A stretch of DNA of 64,000 nucleotides from Riemerella anatipestifer (GTDB lineage Bacteria; Bacteroidota; Bacteroidia; Flavobacteriales; Weeksellaceae). Positions 34,828-44,546 of the stretch are shown here, piece by piece (position 1 is the first letter of the stretch; every line of letters begins with the position of its first letter). The notes beneath the pieces were generated by a model. The model was not told the DNA's origin. It made no database searches and saw nothing but the letters and a program-made list of their open reading frames with translations. A program made the position numbers and the translations under genes. The stretch covers positions 434,001 to 498,000 of the forward strand of contig NZ_CP142016.1 of the NCBI RefSeq assembly GCF_035666175.1. The letters run 5' to 3'.

Positions 34828-35354
34828 TTTCTATACTTTGAAATGAAAGTTTCGTTTACATCTGCAAATAATAAGGTAGCCGTGTATTCTTTTAGTTTTT
34901 TCAGCACGGAGCAATGATTTTTAAGCGAATTTTCTTCCATATTTTTTAATCGCATCTCGTATTCCATGAAAGAAATAAAATCCACCGTTAAATCTGGTCT
35001 TCTTAGAAGCTCCGCACATTTATCAACCGTCAAAGGTTCATTTGTAAGTCTGTATTGGATTTCTATTTTGTTGATTTTGGCTTCAATATCTCTCAATATC
35101 AAATTAAAATCGTGATGCTGATCACAAGTTTTTAGAACTTCCTGCTTTGTCTGACTCCAATCTCTATTTTTAATATAGAGCTCTACAGGTATACGCTTTC
35201 TTTGCTTATGTATATAAAGGTTAAGGTAAAGTGGATACTTTCCGTCTTTATTTTTATGGTCTTTTTTTAGAAAAAATGAATATTTCATCGAAGCAAAATA
35301 ATTTTCGCTACGACAAGGAGTAAATAATCTAGGTGTTGAATAGTTTAAAATCAT
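34828..35354 (-). pseudogene. Tyrosine integrase, N-terminal part, split by ISRa1
   Basis: It codes for the arm-type N-terminal domain (KYSFFLKKDHKNKDGKYPLYL, VELYIKNRDWSQTKQEVL) and most of the core-binding helices (DFISFMEYEMRLKN, NHCSVLKKLKEYTA). This is the usual layout of Bacteroidota phage and conjugative element integrases. The frame is cut after FISKYRK by the IS, which adds LVVHFK and a stop. An in-frame ATG at 35288 gives the more typical start. The gene end faces the tRNA-Arg attachment region. Confidence 0.82.
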
Positions 35355-35510
35355 AGTTTTAATCTTTATCTGATTTATAAACTAAACAGGTTGTGTCACT
35401 AAGATTTTCCTCTGGGACAAAGCTGGGGACAAAAAATAGGATTTTAGCACCTATCTATTCCATCTCTGCAATGTAATTCCGAAACCTAAATATCTGTTAA
35501 TCTTGCTTAT

Positions 35511-35541
35511 AAATAAAGTCCCCTTAGAGGGGACTTTATTT
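35511..35541 (-). terminator. Terminator of tRNA-Arg
   Basis: Perfect 13-bp arms AAATAAAGTCCCC / GGGGACTTTATTT with a 5-nt loop, 4 bp past the tRNA 3' end. It works for the leftward tRNA transcript. Confidence 0.8.
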
Positions 35542-35545
35542 TAAG

Positions 35546-35619
35546 TGAACGCGAAGGGAGTCGAACCCCTAACCTTCAGAGCCGTAATCTGATGCTCTAT
35601 CCAATTGAGCTACGCGTCC
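35546..35619 (-). tRNA. tRNA-Arg (ACG)
   Basis: A 74-nt cloverleaf on the minus strand: acceptor GGACGCG / CGCGTTC with one G-U pair, discriminator A, D-arm AGCTCAATTGGATAGAGC, anticodon loop TTACGGC giving ACG (wobble A, probably inosine), and T-arm GGGGTTCGACTCCC. CCA is not encoded. Its 3' end faces the prophage integrase, so it is the likely attachment target. Confidence 0.95.
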
Positions 35620-35663
35620 GTTTTGAGTTTGCAAATATAGAAAATTTTTTATTATTTTTGAAA

Positions 35664-36710
35664 ATGAAAACACATTTTTTTATCCTCATAAGCAGTTTAG
35701 CTCTTATATCTTGTAAAAAAGAAGCTAATAATTTTTCAAAAGAACAAGTTATCATTTCAAAAAACACTTATTATCAAGAAGATAATAATAAAGTAATCAT
35801 CAACACAAAAAATCTTTCCTCCGAAATATCCGCCGCCAAATTACCGTTAAAAAAAGTAGTATTATTAAGCTCTTCTATGCTAGGCTATATGCTAGAGTTA
35901 GGCTTAGAGAGCCATATCATTGGTATTTCTAGTGAGGAATATGTCTATTCCGAAAAGGTAAAAGCACTTATCCAATCTAAAAAAATACACACCGTAGGTA
36001 ACGAGCAAAAATACGATTTAGAAAAAATCATCAGTTTAAAACCCGATGCTATAATTACTAATCATATCCCTAATTTTGAAAACACCTATAACCTACTCCG
36101 AAAAAACAACATAGAAATCATCTTCCTAAACGAATATCTAGAAAACGAACCACTAGAAAAAACGGCTTATCTAAAAATTTTTGGAAAACTATTCGGTATT
36201 GAAAAACAAGCTTCTGAACGCTATTTAAACATCAAACAAAACTATGATAATTTAAAACTTCAAGCACAGAAAACACCGCATAAACCTCAAGTCCTTTGTA
36301 ATGAAATCTATGGCAACCAATGGTTCTTGCCAGGAAATAAAACCTTTGCTGCCAAATACTTTAACGATGCGGGAGGTAATTATATATTCAACGATTTGGA
36401 TAAAGACCAATCTGTACCTTTAAGTTTTGAGGAAGTTTATGCTAAATCAAAACAGGCAGAATATTGGGTCAATCTTTCCAACTATCAATACAAAAATGAA
36501 TTATTAGCGATGAATCCGTCCTATTCCAAAATGGACATCTTCAAAAAAGGAAAACTTTATAACATCGCCAAAAGACAAAAAGGCAAAGCCAACGACTACT
36601 TTGAAAGTGGGGTTGTAAGAGCCGATTTAGTTTTAAAAGACTATGTAAAAATCTTCCACCCTGCTTTACTTCCTAAAGACACTCTTACTTATATGAATGC
36701 TTTAAAGTAA
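35664..36710 (+). CDS. ABC-transporter substrate-binding lipoprotein (siderophore/cobalamin type)
   Basis: A 348-residue protein from ATG 35664; an upstream in-frame codon would fall in the tRNA. The type II signal peptide has lipobox LISC with Cys at residue 17. The periplasmic-binding fold follows: VVLLSSSMLGYMLELGLESHIIGISS, then IISLKPDAIITNHIPNFENTYNLL, and the C-terminal lobe with the AKYFNDAGGNYIFND motif common in BtuF/FhuD-like proteins. It probably delivers an iron complex or corrinoid to a permease. No transporter genes are adjacent. Confidence 0.82.
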   Translation: MKTHFFILISSLALISCKKEANNFSKEQVIISKNTYYQEDNNKVIINTKNLSSEISAAKLPLKKVVLLSSSMLGYMLELGLESHIIGISSEEYVYSEKVKALIQSKKIHTVGNEQKYDLEKIISLKPDAIITNHIPNFENTYNLLRKNNIEIIFLNEYLENEPLEKTAYLKIFGKLFGIEKQASERYLNIKQNYDNLKLQAQKTPHKPQVLCNEIYGNQWFLPGNKTFAAKYFNDAGGNYIFNDLDKDQSVPLSFEEVYAKSKQAEYWVNLSNYQYKNELLAMNPSYSKMDIFKKGKLYNIAKRQKGKANDYFESGVVRADLVLKDYVKIFHPALLPKDTLTYMNALK

Positions 36711-36793
36711 AGCACAAACATATAACTCCCTAATAAATAAAACAATTCAATTTTTAAAAATTTCCTTATTTTTGTGAAAGTAAAAAAGTAAAG

Positions 36794-38221
36794 ATGAATA
36801 CCTACAAAAACCCTTTAGAAGAACGCTATTCTAGCGAAGAAATGCTTTTTAATTTTTCTCACGACAACAAATTTCAAAATTGGAGAAAACTATGGATTGC
36901 TCTAGCCGAAATAGAAAAAGATTTAGGTCTAGACATTTCCGAAGAGCAAATCAACCAAATGAAAGACAAGGCTAAAGATATAGATTATACTAAATCCGCC
37001 GAATACGAAAAGCGTTTCCGCCACGATGTAATGGCACATGTACACACCTACGGAGATGTAGCACCACTAGCCAAGCCCATTATCCACTTAGGAGCTACTT
37101 CGGCTTTTGTGGGCGACAATACGGATTTAATCCAAATGCGAGACGGACTCCTTATCCTTAAAAAAAAGCTGGTTAATGTAATTAAAGGCTTGTCCGACTT
37201 CGCCTTAAAATACAAAGATTTACCAACTTTAGGCTTCACTCACTTCCAACCCGCACAGCTAACTACCGTGGGCAAAAGAGCCACCCTTTGGTTACAATCT
37301 TTAATCCTAGATTTTGAAGAACTAGAATTCTTCTTAGACACGCTTCGTTTCAGAGGAGTAAAGGGTACGACAGGAACTGCGGCTAGCTTCCTAGAACTTT
37401 TCAACGGAGATTACGAAAAAGTAAAAACACTTGACAAAGAACTATCCAAAAGATTCGGGTTTGATAAAGTTTTTGGCGTTTCTGGACAAACCTACGACAG
37501 AAAAATAGACGCTAAAGTAGTGGCTTTATTATCCAACATCGCCCAATCGGCTCACAAATTTACTAACGATTTAAGACTGTTACAAAATCTAAAAGAGATT
37601 GAAGAACCTTTTGAGAAAGACCAAATTGGCTCATCGGCAATGGCATATAAGAGAAACCCAATGCGTTCGGAGCGAATAGGGGCTTTGGCTAAATATGTAA
37701 TGTCGCTATCTTCTAGTTCTGCAATGGTGGCTGCAACGCAATGGTTTGAAAGAACCCTAGACGACTCGGCTAACAAAAGACTAAGCATTCCACAAGCCTT
37801 CCTTGCGGTAGATGCCATTTTGTTGATTTGGAACAACATTATGAACGGACTGGTAGTTTACGAAAACAGAATCAACAAGCATATTATGGAGGAGCTTCCT
37901 TTTATGGCTACTGAGTACATTATTATGGAAGAAGTAAAGGCTGGAGGCGACAGACAGGAAATCCACGAAATCATCAGAGTTCACTCTATGGAAGCGAGCA
38001 AAAAGGTGAAAATGGAAGGTAAGGATAACGATTTGATAGAAAGAATAATGAACGATAATAGCTTAAAGCTAGACAAATCAAAACTTGCAGAAGTTTTAGA
38101 CCCTAAAAACTTTATTGGATTTGCACCTATACAAACCGAAGAATTTATCAAAAATGAAGTTCAGCCAATATTAGATAAATATTCGGATATGGTGGGATTA
38201 AAGGCAGAACTGAAAGTCTAA
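36794..38221 (+). CDS. purB: Adenylosuccinate lyase
   Basis: A 475-residue enzyme of the fumarase/aspartase superfamily. The signature GSSAMAYKRNPMRSE lies at about residue 281, with GATSAFVGDNTDL and LGFTHFQPAQ upstream. It cleaves SAICAR to AICAR and adenylosuccinate to AMP in purine synthesis. It is monocistronic and ends before a bidirectional terminator. Confidence 0.95.
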   Translation: MNTYKNPLEERYSSEEMLFNFSHDNKFQNWRKLWIALAEIEKDLGLDISEEQINQMKDKAKDIDYTKSAEYEKRFRHDVMAHVHTYGDVAPLAKPIIHLGATSAFVGDNTDLIQMRDGLLILKKKLVNVIKGLSDFALKYKDLPTLGFTHFQPAQLTTVGKRATLWLQSLILDFEELEFFLDTLRFRGVKGTTGTAASFLELFNGDYEKVKTLDKELSKRFGFDKVFGVSGQTYDRKIDAKVVALLSNIAQSAHKFTNDLRLLQNLKEIEEPFEKDQIGSSAMAYKRNPMRSERIGALAKYVMSLSSSSAMVAATQWFERTLDDSANKRLSIPQAFLAVDAILLIWNNIMNGLVVYENRINKHIMEELPFMATEYIIMEEVKAGGDRQEIHEIIRVHSMEASKKVKMEGKDNDLIERIMNDNSLKLDKSKLAEVLDPKNFIGFAPIQTEEFIKNEVQPILDKYSDMVGLKAELKV

Positions 38222-38312
38222 AATAGTATCCGTAGAAGTTTAGTTTACATAAGGTCTAAAAGTGAGGCTTAGTGTAAAGCCTAAATTCTAAATAAATCCT
38301 CCCTCACTAAAC

Positions 38313-38350
38313 AAAAAAATACTACCCTATCCCAAGAGTAGTATTTTTTT
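38313..38350. terminator. Bidirectional terminator after purB
   Basis: 13-bp perfect arms (38313-38325 and 38338-38350) consisting of an A6 tract plus ATACTAC pairing with GTAGTAT plus T6, so both strands end in T runs. Confidence 0.85.
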
Positions 38351-38377
38351 ATTATTGATGCACCAACGCTCTGCAAA

Positions 38378-38503
38378 CCCTGCAACCTCAACATTACTCC
38401 CTTTAGGGGCTATTTTTGAACCTATAACCTCTAATTTTAACCCTGCAACCTCAACATTATTCCCTCTAGGGGCTATTTTTGAACCTATAACCTCTAGAAA
38501 CAG
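38378..38503. repeat. Two tandem 63-bp repeats in the purB-metG gap
   Basis: The sequence beginning CCCTGCAACCTCAACATT repeats after exactly 63 bp, with few changes. Each unit holds a CCCTnnAGGG mini-palindrome. On the minus strand the units lie in an open frame (38327-38644) that reads LEVIGSKIAPxGxNVEVAG twice, but that frame has no credible start context or homology I know. The rest of the 38222-38780 gap contains only the metG promoter element TATCTTTG at 38757-38764. Confidence 0.6.
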
Positions 38504-38780
38504 CTTGTCTTGTTGCTCAAAACCAACATTGGTACTCACTCTATATCCGCCATACACTTGGGTATCTGGTGGTAAGGCAAGTCGTTTGGTTTTAATGCTT
38601 TCAGCAGATTGTTTGTAATTGCCTTTTTTAATAAAACAGGTCAATAATACAAGGCTTTGCGATACTCATTACAATGCGATACTCAACAGAGCTGCATTTT
38701 TTGTATTTGGATACATTTAGCAATCGCCCTTATTATCGAATATCACAATAAAATTTTATCTTTGCAAAAAATAATTGAGA

Positions 38781-40814
38781 ATGGCAGAGAGAAAGTTAAT
38801 TACCGCAGCATTACCTTATGCTAATGGTCCCGTACATATAGGACACCTTGCTGGCGTGTACATACCGGCAGATGTTTACGCTAGATTCCAAAGAAGAACA
38901 GGCAAGGAGGTTGCCTTTATATGTGGGTCTGATGAACACGGCATTCCCATTACTATTAGAGCTAAAAAAGAAGGCGTAACGCCCCAAGATATTGTAGATA
39001 AATACCACTTAATCATAAAGAAATCTTTTGAAGATTTAGGAATTTCTTTTGACGAATATTCCAGAACTACCAGTGCAAAGCACTACGAAACAGCCTCTGA
39101 GTTTTTCCTTAAAATGTACGAGAACGGAAAGTTTACCGAGGAGGTTTCCGAACAATTTTATGATGAACAAGCAGGAGAGTTCCTAGCCGATAGATACATC
39201 GTGGGGACTTGCCCAAAATGTAGTAATGACAATGCCTATGGCGACCAATGCGAAAAATGTGGCTCTACCCTTTCTCCTACGGAACTTCTCAATCCTAAAT
39301 CTATGCTTAGTGGGAATAGCCCTGTGCTAAAACCTACTAAAAACTGGTATCTTCCGCTAAACGAATACGAAGGATTTTTGAACCAATGGATTATTGAAGG
39401 ACACCAGCACGACTGGAAGCCTAATGTTTACGGGCAAGTAAAATCTTGGCTTAACGAAGGCTTAAAACCTCGTGCAATGACCAGAGACCTCAACTGGGGT
39501 GTGCCTGTACCATTGCCAGATGCGGAGGGCAAAGTGCTTTATGTTTGGTTTGATGCTCCTATCGGATACATTTCGTTCACAAAAGAATGGGCAGAGAAGA
39601 ACAATAAAGATTGGAAAGACTATTGGCAATCAGAAAATTCAGATTTAGTACATTTCATTGGGAAAGATAATATAGTCTTCCATTGTATTATTTTCCCTTC
39701 TATGATGAAGGCTCACGGCGACTACATTATGCCAAACAACGTCCCTGCATTTGAGTTTCTTAATCTAGAAAATGATAAAATTTCCACCTCTAGAAACTGG
39801 GCAGTATGGGCTCACGAATATGTGGCAGATTTCCCTGGACAACAAGATGTGCTTCGCTATGCATTATTGTCGTCTGCTCCCGAAACTAAAGATAATAACT
39901 TTACTTGGAAGGAATTTCAAACTAAAAACAACTCGGAATTGGTGGGTATTTTAGGAAACTTTATCAACCGAGTAGCCGTGCTTACTCACAAATATTACAA
40001 CGGACGAGTGCCTAAAGGCAACACCAACGCAACAGAACTAGAAGAAATAAACAAAGCTGCAACAGAAATAAAAAACTATCTAGAGAAATTTGAGTTTAGA
40101 AACGCCCTGTCTGCACTTATGAATTTAGCGCGTTTTGGAAACCAATATCTGCAAACCGAAGAGCCTTGGAAAACCATCAAAACCGATGAAGCCAAAACAG
40201 CTAACACCCTATTTATAGGAACTCAAATTGCGGTAGCTTTAGCCCAACTGTCAGAACCTTTTATGCCGTTCAGTTCGGAGAAGTTGCTTAATATGTTTAA
40301 TACCAAACTTTGCAACTGGTCTGAATTGGAGAACCAAAAAGTGCTTTTAGCAGAAGGACACCAAATTAACGAGCCAAGTTTGCTATTCTCTAAAATAGAA
40401 GACGAAACCATAGAAGCTCAAATCCAAAAATTAGAGCAAACCAAAATCAATAATAAAAAAACAAACCCTAACGCCAAGCCAATGAAAGACGAGATTACTT
40501 TTGACGATTTCACCAAAATAGACTTAAGAACCGCTACCATACTAGAAGCCGAAAAGGTAGAAAAAGCGGATAAGCTCCTCAAATTTAAGGTAGATACTGG
40601 GGTGGATATAAGAACTGTAGTTTCTGGTATTGCAGAGAGCTTTACACCTGAAGAATGTGTAGGCAAGCAAGTGATGATTTTATTAAATCTAACGCCTAGA
40701 AAAATAAGAGGTATCGAAAGCCAAGGTATGCTACTACTTACCACGAAGCCAGACGGCAAACTTTCTTTTGTTACGCCAGATGAGTCAGTAGATAACGGAG
40801 TAGAGATAGGATAA
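38781..40814 (+). CDS. metG: Methionyl-tRNA synthetase
   Basis: A 677-residue class I synthetase. The ATG at 38781 ([16 protein letters not shown]) is preferred over an upstream TTG. It shows HIGH motif VHIGHLAG, a zinc-binding insert ([18 protein letters not shown]), the KMSKS-like [11 protein letters not shown], and a C-terminal OB-fold tRNA-binding domain (about residues 575-677, [20 protein letters not shown]). It charges tRNA-Met. A TATCTTTG element lies 16 bp upstream of the start. Confidence 0.96.
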   Translation: MAERKLITAALPYANGPVHIGHLAGVYIPADVYARFQRRTGKEVAFICGSDEHGIPITIRAKKEGVTPQDIVDKYHLIIKKSFEDLGISFDEYSRTTSAKHYETASEFFLKMYENGKFTEEVSEQFYDEQAGEFLADRYIVGTCPKCSNDNAYGDQCEKCGSTLSPTELLNPKSMLSGNSPVLKPTKNWYLPLNEYEGFLNQWIIEGHQHDWKPNVYGQVKSWLNEGLKPRAMTRDLNWGVPVPLPDAEGKVLYVWFDAPIGYISFTKEWAEKNNKDWKDYWQSENSDLVHFIGKDNIVFHCIIFPSMMKAHGDYIMPNNVPAFEFLNLENDKISTSRNWAVWAHEYVADFPGQQDVLRYALLSSAPETKDNNFTWKEFQTKNNSELVGILGNFINRVAVLTHKYYNGRVPKGNTNATELEEINKAATEIKNYLEKFEFRNALSALMNLARFGNQYLQTEEPWKTIKTDEAKTANTLFIGTQIAVALAQLSEPFMPFSSEKLLNMFNTKLCNWSELENQKVLLAEGHQINEPSLLFSKIEDETIEAQIQKLEQTKINNKKTNPNAKPMKDEITFDDFTKIDLRTATILEAEKVEKADKLLKFKVDTGVDIRTVVSGIAESFTPEECVGKQVMILLNLTPRKIRGIESQGMLLLTTKPDGKLSFVTPDESVDNGVEIG

Positions 40815-40817
40815 AAT

Positions 40818-40856
40818 AAAAAGCGGTTTCAAAAATTTTTGAAATCGCTTTTTTTA
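40818..40856 (+). terminator. Rho-independent terminator after metG
   Basis: AAGCGGTTTCAAAAA pairs with TTTTTGAAATCGCTT (one mismatch-type G-U), followed by T. Confidence 0.8.
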
Positions 40857-40974
40857 TACGGAATGTTACCTCAACAAAATATTTCTCTAAGCAAAAAATT
40901 AAGACAACTCTAATAAAATATTTTTCAACCTCAACAAAATTATTTATATTTGGAGGAACGATAATAACACTACT

Positions 40975-42105
40975 ATGAATACAGAAAACCTAAAAATGAT
41001 AGCTGAAACAGCTCGTGAGTTTGCAGAAAAAAATATCCGCCCATACATTATGGAATGGGACGAAAGCCAAACCTTCCCTGTGGAACTCTTCCGCCAATTA
41101 GGAGAAATGGGCTTTATGGGTATTGTAATTCCCGAAGAATACGGAGGCTCTGGATTATCTTACCACGAGTATGTAGCCATTTTAGATGAAATTTCTCAAG
41201 TAGATCCATCTATTGGGCTTTCTGTAGCAGCACACAACTCTTTATGTACTAATCATATCTACGAGTTTGGTAACGAAGAACAAAGAAAAAAATGGCTTCC
41301 AAAACTCGCTTCTGGTCAAGTTATCGGAGCGTGGGGGCTTACTGAACACAATACAGGTTCTGATGCAGGAGGTATGAATACCACTGCGGTAAAAGACGGC
41401 GATGAGTGGGTCATCAATGGAGCTAAAAACTTCATCACTCACGCTATTTCTGGAGATATTGCCGTGGTTATGACAAGAACAGGAGAAAAAAATACCTCTA
41501 ATAATGCTACTGCTTTCGTTTTAGAGAAAGGTATGCCTGGGTTTAGTTCTGGAAAGAAAGAAAACAAACTGGGCATGAGAGCTTCCGAAACGGCAGAACT
41601 TATCTTTGATAATGTTCGTGTTCCAGACTCGCATCGTTTAGGACAGGTAGGCGAAGGGTTTAAACAAGCCCTTAAAATCTTAGATGGCGGAAGAATTTCC
41701 ATCGCTGCTTTAAGTTTAGGTATTGCTAAAGGAGCTTACAAAGCTGCTTTAAAGTACGCCAAAGAAAGACATCAATTTGGACAGGCAATCGCCAACTTTC
41801 AAGCCATCAATTTTATGCTTGCTGATATGGCAACAGAGATAGATGCTGCCGAACTTCTTATACAAAGGGCTGCTACCCTAAAGAATGCTAAACAAAAAAT
41901 GACGCGTGAGGGTGCTATGGCAAAACTCTACGCTTCGGAAGCGTGTGTAAGGATATCCAACAATGCATTGCAAATATTTGGAGGTTATGGCTATACCAAA
42001 GATTTCCCTGCTGAAAAATATTACAGAGATTCTAAACTGTGTACCATTGGTGAGGGGACTTCCGAAATACAAAAGCTAGTTATCGGTAGAGATATTATTA
42101 AATAA
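40975..42105 (+). CDS. Acyl-CoA dehydrogenase
   Basis: A 376-residue flavoenzyme with the family blocks: [41 protein letters not shown] (FAD/substrate site), [20 protein letters not shown], and the C-terminal [20 protein letters not shown] and [17 protein letters not shown]. It oxidises an acyl-CoA to the enoyl-CoA, probably short-chain or branched. Substrate cannot be read from sequence. A TATATTTG element lies upstream. Confidence 0.93.
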   Translation: MNTENLKMIAETAREFAEKNIRPYIMEWDESQTFPVELFRQLGEMGFMGIVIPEEYGGSGLSYHEYVAILDEISQVDPSIGLSVAAHNSLCTNHIYEFGNEEQRKKWLPKLASGQVIGAWGLTEHNTGSDAGGMNTTAVKDGDEWVINGAKNFITHAISGDIAVVMTRTGEKNTSNNATAFVLEKGMPGFSSGKKENKLGMRASETAELIFDNVRVPDSHRLGQVGEGFKQALKILDGGRISIAALSLGIAKGAYKAALKYAKERHQFGQAIANFQAINFMLADMATEIDAAELLIQRAATLKNAKQKMTREGAMAKLYASEACVRISNNALQIFGGYGYTKDFPAEKYYRDSKLCTIGEGTSEIQKLVIGRDIIK

Positions 42106-42130
42106 AAGAGTATTCAAAAAAGTAACTCTA

Positions 42131-42164
42131 AAAGCTCTCACCCACACACGTGAGGGCTTTTTTT
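42131..42164 (+). terminator. Rho-independent terminator
   Basis: AAAGCTCTCAC / GTGAGGGCTTT stem (one G-U) with T run after the acyl-CoA dehydrogenase gene. Confidence 0.85.
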
Positions 42165-42254
42165 AACCCTTTTTATTACCTCTCTCTTCTGTTTATTCAA
42201 ATATAGTTATCTTTGCCTGTTGGTTATTCTTTTAGACCTTAATTTTATCAAATT

Positions 42255-43604
42255 ATGAACATTACTTTTGCAGATTTTGAACTTCCCGAAAAAATACTAG
42301 ATATTTTAGCCGATTTGGAACTATTTGAACCTACACCTATCCAACAGAAAAGCTTTAAACCAATACTTTCTGGCAGAGATATTATGGGGATAGCCCAAAC
42401 AGGTACTGGTAAAACCCTAGCCTACCTATTACCTGTACTCAAAAATTGGAAATACAATAAATCTGGAAACCCTACTGTTTTAGTTTTAGTTCCCACTAGA
42501 GAACTTGTAGTTCAGGTAGCTGAAATTTTGGAGAAACTATGTGAAAAACTAAGTACAAGAATTATTGGCGTGTATGGTGGAAAAAACATCAACACCCAAA
42601 AGCTACTTTTTCATAATGGTTGTGATATTTTGGTAGGAACTCCAGGGCGAGTGATGGATTTAGCCATAGACAACGCTATTTCTTTAAAAGAAGTCCAAAA
42701 ACTAATTATTGATGAGTTTGATGAGATGCTTAACTTAGGTTTTCGTCCTCAACTCACACACATCTTCGAAATGATGAGAGAAAAGCGACAAAACATTCTT
42801 TTCTCCGCAACAATGACTGATGCTGTTGATGAAATGCTAGATGAATATTTTGCCAATCCGATAGAAATTTCTTTAGCCAAATCGGGGACGCCACTGGAAA
42901 AAATACAGCAAATCGCTTTTAAGGTAACTAACTTTAATACTAAAATCAACTTCTTACAGCATCTTCTTGATAAAGATAAATCTATGTCTAAAGTGTTGAT
43001 ATTTTGTAACAATAAAAAACACGCCGACTATCTTTTCACTAAAATAGACGAAATCTACCCCGAAAGTTTTGATGTGATACACTCTAACAAGTCTCAAAAC
43101 TATCGTCTAAGAGCGATGAAAAAATTTGAACAAGAAGAAGTCAGAGGGCTCATCACTACCGATGTAATGGCTAGAGGGTTAGATATATCAGACATCAGCC
43201 ACGTGATTAATTTTGAAATCCCAGACATTCCAGAGCAATACATTCACCGTATTGGGCGTACAGGTAGGGCGGATAAAGACGGTATTGCACTTTCTTTCAT
43301 CACAGAAAAAGAAGAAGCCTTATTTCTTGACATTGAAATCTTGATGAAAAAAGAAGTGGAAGTTCAGCCTATGCCAGAGGAAGTTAAAATCAATCCACAG
43401 AAAATAGCTTCGGAAAAAGAGGAAGTCAAAATGAAAAATCCTGTGGTGATAAAGCTTAATGAAGGAGGCGGTGCTTTCCACGAAAAGAAAGCCAAAAACA
43501 AGAAAGAAAATTGGGGCGGACCTAGTAAAAGAAAACCACCTAAAAAAATTGGAGCTAATAGAGCTCAACAAAAGGCAAAAACCAAAGCTAGAAAAAAGAA
43601 ATAA
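42255..43604 (+). CDS. DEAD-box family ATP-dependent RNA helicase (motif II = DEFD)
   Basis: A 449-residue helicase with Q motif (FEPTPIQQKSFK), Walker A AQTGTGKT, PTRELVVQV, TPGRVMD, motif II IIDEFDEML, SATM, and C-terminal HRIGRTGRADKDG. Motif II reads Asp-Glu-Phe-Asp instead of DEAD; the catalytic Asp-Glu pair is kept. The last 75 residues are a Lys/Arg-rich tail that probably binds RNA. It likely remodels rRNA or structured mRNA. A TATCTTTG element precedes it. Confidence 0.92.
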   Translation: MNITFADFELPEKILDILADLELFEPTPIQQKSFKPILSGRDIMGIAQTGTGKTLAYLLPVLKNWKYNKSGNPTVLVLVPTRELVVQVAEILEKLCEKLSTRIIGVYGGKNINTQKLLFHNGCDILVGTPGRVMDLAIDNAISLKEVQKLIIDEFDEMLNLGFRPQLTHIFEMMREKRQNILFSATMTDAVDEMLDEYFANPIEISLAKSGTPLEKIQQIAFKVTNFNTKINFLQHLLDKDKSMSKVLIFCNNKKHADYLFTKIDEIYPESFDVIHSNKSQNYRLRAMKKFEQEEVRGLITTDVMARGLDISDISHVINFEIPDIPEQYIHRIGRTGRADKDGIALSFITEKEEALFLDIEILMKKEVEVQPMPEEVKINPQKIASEKEEVKMKNPVVIKLNEGGGAFHEKKAKNKKENWGGPSKRKPPKKIGANRAQQKAKTKARKKK

Positions 43605-43608
43605 TATA

Positions 43609-43645
43609 AAAACTCCCTTGAGAATAGTGTTCTCAAGGGAGTTTT
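43609..43645. terminator. Bidirectional terminator
   Basis: Perfect 15-bp arms AAAACTCCCTTGAGA / TCTCAAGGGAGTTTT between the convergent helicase and GLPGLI genes. Confidence 0.9.
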
Positions 43646-43674
43646 GCTTTTTTAATAAATCACCTCCTAATAGC

Positions 43675-44487
43675 TTACTCTACGATAAGTTGATATTCTT
43701 TTTCTATTGGATTATTTTTTCTTTTCAATTCATTTTGTATTTGCCGCCCCATCTCTTTGTAGTCTTGCTCCGTAAACTCCGAGCCGTCCTGTTTATACAT
43801 TTTCCAATTATGAAGTTTGTAATTAGCGATTGGGTTATTATAATAGCTTTGGACAATGGCCAACCAACGATCTTCCTTAAGCCTTTCTATCTTCCCATCC
43901 ATTACTGCAGAAGGCTCTACCCACTTAATTTCGTGTTGTTTCTCTATTGAAATCATTTGATATTTAAAATACTCCTCAATATCCTTTATTTCTAAAATAA
44001 ATCCAGGTAACCCTCGAAATACATAAGGTCCAGACTGGATTGGAATTTCATTAGAAAACCAAGCCTCCCAATGCCTACCTCCATAATCTACGGTTGCTCT
44101 TTGGCAATGGTAGCCCAAAATGTCCTTCTTTTCTTTATGAATATTCCATTTCAACTGAACGAACTTCGGATATTCATAAATAAAACCGTCAAGATGCTTA
44201 TAAAATAAAGACTTCCCTAACTCTGAAGAATTTTTCACAATATCCGAATAACGCGGGGTGATATACTGCTTTTGTTTTGGATTTTGACGGTTGATAGAAT
44301 CAATAACATAGTATTTCTGATTTAAAAACTCCGATTCCTGACCCTTCTGTAATAATACCATATACTCCCTAATTCCCTCGTGCTTACTATTATATTTCAT
44401 CTCAAAAGAATAGACCATCTTATAATTCTGTCCAAAACCGTAAATTATAAAACAAAATAAACCGATAAATCTAAGTATTATTTTCAT
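43675..44487 (-). CDS. GLPGLI family protein
   Basis: A 270-residue secreted protein from the ATG at 44487, which gives a clean signal peptide (MKIILRFIGLFCFIIYGFGQ). The family motif appears as FRGLPGFILEIKD, preceded by the WEAWFSNEIPIQSGPYVF block. It is found in Bacteroidota only, with unknown function and probably a cell-envelope location. An upstream in-frame codon exists but would bury the signal peptide. Confidence 0.88.
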   Translation of the reverse strand: MKIILRFIGLFCFIIYGFGQNYKMVYSFEMKYNSKHEGIREYMVLLQKGQESEFLNQKYYVIDSINRQNPKQKQYITPRYSDIVKNSSELGKSLFYKHLDGFIYEYPKFVQLKWNIHKEKKDILGYHCQRATVDYGGRHWEAWFSNEIPIQSGPYVFRGLPGFILEIKDIEEYFKYQMISIEKQHEIKWVEPSAVMDGKIERLKEDRWLAIVQSYYNNPIANYKLHNWKMYKQDGSEFTEQDYKEMGRQIQNELKRKNNPIEKEYQLIVE

Positions 44488-44546
44488 AAAATATTCTTTA
44501 GACAAAAAAAGCCTTCCATAAATTATTGGAAGGCTGTACATAAATT

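Noticed and set aside
38327-38644. Leftward gene of 105 codons overlapping the tandem repeat
   Set aside because: No start context or promoter, and its end lies in the bidirectional terminator. I treat it as repeat sequence.
43459-43950. Rightward ORF of 163 codons over the end of the helicase gene
   Set aside because: It is a shadow frame crossing a strong terminator and the opposite GLPGLI gene.
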